Below, one piece after another: positions 1-4,643 of a stretch of 6,768 nucleotides of DNA. This stretch comes from Marinilabiliaceae bacterium UBA5213 (GTDB taxonomy: Bacteria; Bacteroidota; Bacteroidia; Bacteroidales; Marinilabiliaceae): contig DHVH01000254.1 in assembly GCA_002412555.1 (NCBI GenBank), positions 1-6,768 of the forward strand. Reading direction: 5' to 3'. The notes beneath the pieces were generated by a model. The model did not search any database. It saw nothing but the letters and a program-made list of their open reading frames with translations, and had not been told where the DNA came from. The position numbers were made by a program, and so were the translations under genes. Each line of letters opens with the position of its first letter. Positions within the stretch are counted from its first letter, which is position 1.

Positions 1-300
1 ATCGACCGGGTGTTTCTACCGGGCTTTGCCTTTAAATACCGGGAAAACTCGGTGTTATGGGACAAACTTCTAAAGGGCAAAACCGCCAGATTGATTGTGA
101 CAATGGATGCCCCGGCCTGGTACTATTGGCTGGTAAACAAAAGTCCGGGCCACAACGCCATGAAAAAAGGAACCCTTGAGTTTTGCGGTGTTAAGCCAGT
201 TAATGTTACCACTTTGGGACCAGTAAAAACCGCAGACGGTCGCAAGCACCAAAATTGGATTAAAAAAGCGGAGCAACTGGGTAAAAAAGACAATAGCTAG
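1..300 (+). CDS. Flavodoxin-fold NAD(P)H oxidoreductase, C-terminal part (start lies before the window)
   Basis: The frame is open from base 1 and ends at TAG 298-300, giving 99 residues of a longer protein; the GTG at 10 is internal, not a start. The text resembles the C-terminal half of the Flavodoxin_2 family (NAD(P)H:quinone reductase / KefF-like). A strand reading F-L-P-G-F-A-F-K-Y (residues 5-13) leads into a short helix and then K-G-K-T-A-R-L-I-V-T-M-D (22-33), the strand before the flavin-side loop. The W-Y-Y-W stretch (37-40) and the conserved G-T-L-E-F-C-G-V-K-P segment (54-63) follow. The family makes FMN/FAD-dependent cytoplasmic enzymes that reduce quinones or other electrophiles by two electrons with NAD(P)H. 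The true substrate is unknown. The N-terminal flavin-phosphate loop is outside the window, so activity cannot be judged. The next gene starts 30 bp downstream on the same strand, which suggests co-transcription. Confidence 0.8.
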   Translation: MDRVFLPGFAFKYRENSVLWDKLLKGKTARLIVTMDAPAWYYWLVNKSPGHNAMKKGTLEFCGVKPVNVTTLGPVKTADGRKHQNWIKKAEQLGKKDNS

Positions 301-330
301 TCTCTTTCTAAATAGAAAAGTATTTCACTT

Positions 331-852
331 ATGATAAAGAAGCAAAGAACCATCCCCGCAAATTCGCTCCTGAACAAGGACGAAGCAGCATTTCATTATG
401 TAGATTCCTTTCAAATCAGCATTTCCGATAAAAACGGGGATCTAAATATCAGTCAAATGATTGCCCTGTATATGGCCAGCGGTCCTAAATGGGCCGATCA
501 ATTGATGGACGTCAGGAATAAAATCGGCGGACTGTTTTCACTAAAAACAGCCGATACCCAACAAGATGTGCCGACCCAGGAAGCCATTGAAAACTGTCAG
601 CCAGGCGACACTCTGGGCATTTTTAAGGTCTATGCCAAAACGAACCAGGAATACGTTTTGGGAGAAAACGATAAGCACCTGAATTTCAGAGCCTCCTTTT
701 TACTTTCTCCATCCCCCACTGATAAAGAAAAGCAAATCTTCAGCATTACCACTGCCGTGCATTTTAACAATGCCATGGGAAAAATGTACTTCCTCCCGGT
801 AAAACCCTTCCACGGGCTCATCATCCGATCAACGCTGAAAAAAATGGAATAA
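331..852 (+). CDS. DUF2867 family protein
   Basis: This 173-residue ORF starts at ATG 331 and ends at TAA 850-852. I recognise the DUF2867 pattern. P-K-W-A-D-Q-L-M-D-V-R-N (52-63) is the family's typical proline-lysine-tryptophan / L-M-x-x-R-N block. L-G-E-N-D-K-H-L-N-F-R (110-120) is the central block. T-T-A-V-H-F-N-N-A-M-G (140-150) leads into Y-F-L-P-V-K-P-F-H (153-161) and a basic C-terminus. No signal peptide or membrane segment is visible, so it is probably cytoplasmic. The biochemical function of the family is not established; the domain also occurs fused to NmrA-like short-chain reductases in other proteins, which fits its position 30 bp after an oxidoreductase gene. There is no strong Shine-Dalgarno before ATG 331, only an A-rich leader, as is common in Bacteroidota. 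Length and domain coverage look complete. The family call is fairly sure; no function is assigned. Confidence 0.85.
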   Translation: MIKKQRTIPANSLLNKDEAAFHYVDSFQISISDKNGDLNISQMIALYMASGPKWADQLMDVRNKIGGLFSLKTADTQQDVPTQEAIENCQPGDTLGIFKVYAKTNQEYVLGENDKHLNFRASFLLSPSPTDKEKQIFSITTAVHFNNAMGKMYFLPVKPFHGLIIRSTLKKME

Positions 853-982
853 ATCCATATTGCCTTTACCCTTCATTAAAAAACGCTCAAACAGCTCATT
901 GCAAAACCTTTAAGAGGGCGAACCTGTACGTTTTCACTCACCAGAAACTCATCAGATGATGATGTGATCACCTATAATTCAT

Positions 983-1019
983 GGGTGCCTTCAAGTCATC
1001 AAACGCTTGAAAATTACCC
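983..1019. repeat. Loose inverted repeat in the intergenic region
   Basis: TTCAAG (990-995) and CTTGAA (1006-1011) are perfect inverted arms around a 10-base spacer. Further out, GGGT (983-986) can pair with ACCC (1016-1019) across a 3/4-base internal loop. The structure could be an operator, a weak transcript hairpin ending the upstream gene pair, or chance. No T-run follows, so an intrinsic terminator is not well supported. Confidence 0.3.
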
Positions 1020-1136
1020 TTAGTTAATGTCCAATGAATCTTTAATATCTGCTATAATCAACCTCAGTGAAATCATGCTTATTACAACAGCTAATTCTTA
1101 ATTGATAAACAATCTCTGTTTCAAACAAAACACCTC

Positions 1137-1180
1137 AGACTGTCAATTACTTGGACACAGACTGTCAAAAAAATGGACAC
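1137..1180 (+). promoter_or_regulatory. Two tandem 22-bp dyad operators (TGTCAA-N5-TGGACA), probable activator-binding sites
   Basis: Two head-to-tail 22-bp units (1137-1158 and 1159-1180) share the start AGACTGTCAA and the end TGGACAC, differing mainly in the middle. Inside each is a 17-bp imperfect palindrome with the outer dyad TGTC/GACA and a 5-base centre: 1141-1157 (centre TTACT) and 1163-1179 (centre AAAAA). The centres are 22 bp apart, close to two helical turns, so two dimers would sit on the same DNA face. Paired dyads of this kind upstream of a promoter are typical of NtrC-type enhancer sites. Relative to the proposed start at about 1259 they lie near -110 and -88, the usual range for such sites. 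The sites and spacing are seen directly; the identity of the regulator is inference, and no regulator gene is in the window. Confidence 0.6.
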
Positions 1181-1231
1181 CCGCCTCAAAACAAACAAAC
1201 TATAATTCTATAAAACAGTATATTAACAGCA

Positions 1232-1248
1232 TTGGCACAACCTTGGAT
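1232..1248 (+). promoter_or_regulatory. Candidate sigma-54 (-24/-12) promoter for the ABC operon
   Basis: TTGGCAC at 1232-1238 matches the sigma-54 -24 element fully. At the required spacing the -12 dinucleotide falls at 1246-1247 and reads GA instead of the conserved GC, within CTTGGAT, so the second half is imperfect. The paired operators about 55-95 bp upstream and the AT-rich, bendable stretch between them support the call, because sigma-54 promoters depend on upstream activators and DNA looping. Transcription would start near 1259 and run through the ATPase relic into permease A. A housekeeping promoter in the AT-rich stretch (TATAAT-like at 1201-1206) is an alternative. Confidence 0.38.
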
Positions 1249-1438
1249 AGGTTTCATATTGTTACAAAGGTGTAAAAGCAGGGAACGACCAACCATGGTG
1301 GCCAACTTACTCGACCGCTTCAACATAGTGGCCAAAAATGATTTTATTCAAGTACCGCACAACGAAGAGTTTGTGGCGTATGGTAAGCGGATTGTGCGAC
1401 TGGTTGAGGGAAGAATTAAATGTGATGATAAAGTATAG
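1247..1438 (+). pseudogene. Decayed ABC transporter ATPase relic with internal deletions
   Basis: This stretch is a remnant of an ATPase closely related to the intact one at 3843-4580. I-G-F-I (1247-1258) corresponds to its residues 97-100 before the Q-loop glutamine. About 59 bp are then missing, followed by text matching residues 121-149 (K-S-x-E-R-x-x-M-V-A-x-x-L-D-R-F-N). Residue 149 is joined directly to residue 207 by a clean 57-codon (171 bp) deletion, and the H-N-E-E-F and Y-G-K-R-I-V-R-L tail follows to TAG 1436-1438. Walker A, the Q-loop glutamine, LSGGQ and Walker B are all absent, so it cannot hydrolyse ATP. One missing A in the run at 1274-1277 shifts frame against the parent and happens to compensate the 59-bp loss, which is why the stretch still reads open from a TTG at 1232. 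An 18-base run (1379-1396) is identical to 4494-4511. A short translated peptide is possible but unlikely to be functional. Confidence 0.88.
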
Positions 1439-1480
1439 GATACAAATTTAGATAGCTGCAAAACTTTAAAGTGATTAAAG

Positions 1481-3850
1481 ATGTACAATATTCTTATATC
1501 AACCTATCGGAATTTCGTCAGAAACCCAGTTACCAATTTTATTAATCTGATTGGGTTGGCTATTAGCTTGGCTTTGGTCATCATTCTATCCGTATATTCC
1601 TTCAGCGAACTAACAACCGATAACTTCCATAAAAACATTGACAGGCTTTATTTGTATGGCGATTTTAACAATCGCATGTACATGCCGGCCATTTTAAAAG
1701 ATCAAGTTGATTTGAATATACCCGAGGTTGAATCCAGTGTGAGATTGGCCGGGTCGTGGGAAGCCCCTGTATTTCAGGTTGACGACCGGGATCCGATCAC
1801 TTCAGATATCGTTTTTGCTGATGTAGATTTCTTCAACCTTTTCTCCTATCAAACAGCTGAAGGCGACCTGGAGGATTCATTAAATGAGCTAATGAGTGTT
1901 GTCATTACAAAATCTTTGGCCGAAAAGCTTTTTGGGAATGATAATGCTTTGGGTAAAAACGTAAAAATGAACAACAATAAACTGTTAACTGTCTCGGCTG
2001 TAATTGATGAGCCAAAAGCTAATTCATGCCTTTCATTCAGTGCAATTACGTCTGTTAACACCCGTAAAATAATCCAACCAAACGAAGATGAGTATACCAA
2101 TTGGGGATGGAACAATTTTCAATTATTTATCCTTTTAAAAAAAGGTGCAAACCCTTATGAAACAGCCAAAAAAATGGCCGAGCTGTTTCCAAAGAACGAC
2201 TATGAGCAGGAAGATAATTCGAAGTTGCAACTAAACCCGTTCAATGGATTATACTTTTCACAATTTGCTCTTTACGGCAACGACTCAGCCTACCTTCACG
2301 GAAAGGATAAAATGAAAATGTTAATCCTGATGATGGTAGCTTTACTTGTATTGATCATAGCGCTGGTCAATTTTATCAATATTTCAACCTCGCAATGGCT
2401 AGAAAAGTTAAAGCATATCGGGGTGTTGAAGGTAATTGGTGCACGTAGGTCAACCATCTTTTTGCAATTGCTTGCCGAAGCCTTTCTTCTGTTTTTAATG
2501 GCACTTCTATTAGCCCAAATACTTGTAAACATTGTGTATCCACTCGTTCAAAATTATACAGGTATCAAATTTAACCCACATATTCTTTATACTCCTTATT
2601 ATTTTATTATTTCAATCACAGCAACATTCTTGTTAAGTGTAGTTTTCAGCAGTATTCCAATTTATCGGGTTTCATCATCAAAAGCTATCGACAATTTGAA
2701 AAAAAAGATAGAACCTGACCGCAAAAAATCAATTTTCAGAGGTGTTTTAGTTGCCGCCCAATTTTCAATTGCTATTGTATTGATTGCTTTTACCCTGTTG
2801 GTCCAAAAACAAGTCGATTTCGGGAGCAGTAATCTTGGGTTTAATCAAAGTAACGTAGTTGGAATAAACATTACCCCACAACTTCATAGTAAAAAAGAAG
2901 TACTCATGAAATTACTTGAGGAAAAGCCTGGTGTTGATAAAATTTCATTTACGCAGTATTTCCCGGGTAAAACCAATTCGCATTGGGTAACAAACCAGAC
3001 TGTTGACGGAGTTGAAAAGCATTATCAATTTGACACCTTTAATGCCGATGTCGATTTTTTTGACATACTTGGCTTACAACTAGTTAACGGACGTTTATTT
3101 TCAGACAAGCTCACTATCGACCAACATAGCATTTTGGTTAACGAAACCTTCGTCTGCGAACACAAGATAGACAACCCAATCGGCACTAAATTAATTGTAG
3201 GCATGGAGGGTCATCAAAGTGAAATCATTGGTGTGGTGAAGGATTTTCATTACAAAGCCGTATCCGAGCCTATTTTACCCCTGCTCATCAGAAACGAGCC
3301 AAATGCTTCAATTTGTTTGGTCAGACTACAAACAAGCAATTTCGCTCTGTTCCACAAAACCATTCAGGATATTAAAACTGTTGCTGCTGAACTATCTCCA
3401 TCATTCCCTGTAGAAATAACATTTCTTGACCAGGCTGTTAAAAATATGTATCAATCTGAACTTCAATTCCGCAAGACGTTTTCGTTGTTTGCAATATGCG
3501 CCATTGCTATTTGTTGCTTAGGCATTTTGGCTATGTCGTTGTTTGCCTGCCAGATTAGAGTCAAAGAAATCGGCATCCGCAAAGTTAACGGTGCCCGTAT
3601 TTCAGAAATATTGATGTTGCTCAACAAAGACTTTGTGAAATGGGTAGCCATTGCTTTTGTTATTGCTACTCCCATAGCATGGTACGCCATGAACAAATGG
3701 TTGCAAAAATTCGCCTACAAAACCGAATTAAGCTGGTGGATATTTGCCTTGGCGGGATTGATGGCCCTGGGTATAGCAATGCTCACAGTGAGTTGGCAAA
3801 GCTGGCAAGCGGCCAGGAGGAACCCTGTTGAGGCTTTAAGGAATGAGTAA
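1481..3850 (+). CDS. MacB/FtsX-like ABC transporter permease (permease A)
   Basis: This is a full-length 789-residue membrane protein with the duplicated plan of Bacteroidota MacB/FtsX-type permeases. A cytoplasmic N-terminal stub and TM1 (about 19-41) precede the first periplasmic core domain (about 42-275). Next come TM2 (279-299), a cytoplasmic helix with K-H-I-G-V-L-K-V-I-G-A (311-321), TM3 (about 328-353) and TM4 (about 372-395). TM5 (about 419-441) leads to the second periplasmic domain (about 442-663), which holds G-V-V-K-D-F-H-Y (584-591). The end is TM6 (about 665-688), K-E-I-G-I-R-K-V-N-G-A (695-705), TM7 (about 717-738) and TM8 (about 750-770). The two I-G-x-x-K-V-x-G-A helices are where such permeases contact their ATPase. 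The family couples ATP hydrolysis in the cytoplasm to movements of periplasmic domains, for efflux or envelope transport; the substrate is unknown. ATG 1481 is preceded by a purine-rich AAAG and keeps the complete N-terminal segment. It overlaps the ATPase gene by 8 bp. Confidence 0.93.
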   Translation: MYNILISTYRNFVRNPVTNFINLIGLAISLALVIILSVYSFSELTTDNFHKNIDRLYLYGDFNNRMYMPAILKDQVDLNIPEVESSVRLAGSWEAPVFQVDDRDPITSDIVFADVDFFNLFSYQTAEGDLEDSLNELMSVVITKSLAEKLFGNDNALGKNVKMNNNKLLTVSAVIDEPKANSCLSFSAITSVNTRKIIQPNEDEYTNWGWNNFQLFILLKKGANPYETAKKMAELFPKNDYEQEDNSKLQLNPFNGLYFSQFALYGNDSAYLHGKDKMKMLILMMVALLVLIIALVNFINISTSQWLEKLKHIGVLKVIGARRSTIFLQLLAEAFLLFLMALLLAQILVNIVYPLVQNYTGIKFNPHILYTPYYFIISITATFLLSVVFSSIPIYRVSSSKAIDNLKKKIEPDRKKSIFRGVLVAAQFSIAIVLIAFTLLVQKQVDFGSSNLGFNQSNVVGINITPQLHSKKEVLMKLLEEKPGVDKISFTQYFPGKTNSHWVTNQTVDGVEKHYQFDTFNADVDFFDILGLQLVNGRLFSDKLTIDQHSILVNETFVCEHKIDNPIGTKLIVGMEGHQSEIIGVVKDFHYKAVSEPILPLLIRNEPNASICLVRLQTSNFALFHKTIQDIKTVAAELSPSFPVEITFLDQAVKNMYQSELQFRKTFSLFAICAIAICCLGILAMSLFACQIRVKEIGIRKVNGARISEILMLLNKDFVKWVAIAFVIATPIAWYAMNKWLQKFAYKTELSWWIFALAGLMALGIAMLTVSWQSWQAARRNPVEALRNE

Positions 3851-4580
3851 AATTATTGAAACCATAAAATCAACCCAAATGATCGACTTAAAAAACATTT
3901 ACAAGTATTACGACAACAAATTTCAACGCACTTATGTGTTAAAGATCAACAACCTGACCATAAAGGAGGGTGAATTTGTAACCGTAATGGGGCCCAGCGG
4001 CGCCGGAAAATCAACCCTCCTCAACATCATCGGTATGTTGGACGTACCCAATGAAGGGGAATATTTTTTCATGGATCAACCGGCATTCCAACTAAAAGAA
4101 AAAAAGAAGGTGGAGTTTCACCGAAACTATGTGGGCTTCATATTTCAGGCTTTTCACCTGATTGATGAAATGACCGTTGCCGAAAACATCGAAACGCCCC
4201 TGATTTACAAAGGAGTAAAAAGCAAGGAACGCAAAGCCATGGTGGCCGAAATGCTCGACCGCTTTAATATGGTGGCCAAAAAAGATTTGTTCCCCTCCCA
4301 GCTCTCGGGTGGACAACAACAATTGGTAGGCATAGCACGAGCGATTGTGGGTAAACCCAAACTTTTGCTGGCTGACGAGCCTACCGGCAATCTGCATTCC
4401 GAACAAGGAAAAGAAATCATGAAACTCCTGCAAAAATTGAACAAAGAAGGCATCACCGTTATTCAAGTTACCCACAACGAGGAATTTGCCGCCTATGGTA
4501 AGCGGATTGTGAGACTGGCAGATGGAAGAATTGAAAGCGATGAAATATTCTCGAAGATAAATCAACCCCAATTAACTTGA
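3843..4580 (+). CDS. ABC transporter ATP-binding protein (MacB/LolD-type)
   Basis: This cytoplasmic ATPase supplies energy to the flanking permeases. In the 245-residue reading, Walker A is G-P-S-G-A-G-K-S-T (50-58), the Q-loop is G-F-I-F-Q (98-102), the signature is L-S-G-G-Q (154-158), Walker B with the catalytic glutamate is L-L-L-A-D-E-P (174-180), and the switch histidine is H211 in V-T-H-N. All catalytic elements are present, so it should be active. Two local variants differ from textbook members: the D-loop reads G-N-L-H-S rather than G-N-L-D-S, and L follows the signature Q-Q-Q where R is usual. The start is uncertain. ATG 3843 overlaps the permease A stop by 8 bp and would allow translational coupling, with AAGGA directly before it but too close for a normal ribosome site. 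ATG 3879 (M13, M-I-D-L-K-N-I-Y) gives the N-terminus usual for the family. The gene is the intact relative of the relic at 1247-1438. Confidence 0.95.
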   Translation: MSKIIETIKSTQMIDLKNIYKYYDNKFQRTYVLKINNLTIKEGEFVTVMGPSGAGKSTLLNIIGMLDVPNEGEYFFMDQPAFQLKEKKKVEFHRNYVGFIFQAFHLIDEMTVAENIETPLIYKGVKSKERKAMVAEMLDRFNMVAKKDLFPSQLSGGQQQLVGIARAIVGKPKLLLADEPTGNLHSEQGKEIMKLLQKLNKEGITVIQVTHNEEFAAYGKRIVRLADGRIESDEIFSKINQPQLT

Positions 4581-4643
4581 TTTGACAGAGTTGGCGTGCA
4601 GCGAGGAGGGATTTAAATCAAACTTAACTCAAGTTCCAAAAGC

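Larger units (their letters stand above)
853..1231 (+). other. Intergenic region without a supportable gene
   Basis: These 379 bp between the DUF2867 gene and the ATPase relic contain no convincing coding sequence on either strand. The frames I read by eye carry scattered stops, and the longest open stretch (from about 899, ending at the TAG at 1021-1023) resembles no family I know. The section at 853-1136 shows only a loose inverted repeat at 983-1019. From 1137 on it becomes regulatory in character: the two tandem dyads at 1137-1180, then a very AT-rich run at about 1187-1230. I see no strong terminator hairpin with a T-run after the DUF2867 stop, so how that transcript ends is unclear. Confidence 0.6.

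Noticed and set aside
950..961. Short palindrome CATCAGATGATG in the intergenic region
   Set aside because: The arms are five bases around a two-base centre within a GAT-repeat context; too short to separate from chance.
1028..1033. A further TGTCCA half-site upstream of the paired dyads
   Set aside because: The partner arm at the expected spacing is absent (TCTTTA), so it is a lone six-base match.
1376..1390. A second GG-N10-GC spacing resembling sigma-54 elements (TGGCGT-N5-AAGC)
   Set aside because: It lies inside the conserved coding text of the ATPase relic and matches little beyond the two dinucleotides.
1849..2532. Minus-strand open frames of 78-88 codons within permease A
   Set aside because: They are antisense shadows of a well-supported membrane protein and show no family resemblance.
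3640..3831. A 63-codon + strand frame near the end of permease A
   Set aside because: It is an out-of-frame shadow of TM7-TM8 of permease A with no independent motif.
4092..4571. A 159-codon open frame on the minus strand
   Set aside because: It lies wholly antisense to the intact ATPase, whose catalytic motifs prove the + strand is coding. The minus-strand protein has no recognisable domain.
4604..4609. A perfect AGGAGG ahead of permease B
   Set aside because: It lies 34 bases before ATG 4644, and the only frame entering it downstream meets TAA at 4614. It is too far to serve the start directly, and Bacteroidota rarely rely on such sites, so it is probably chance.
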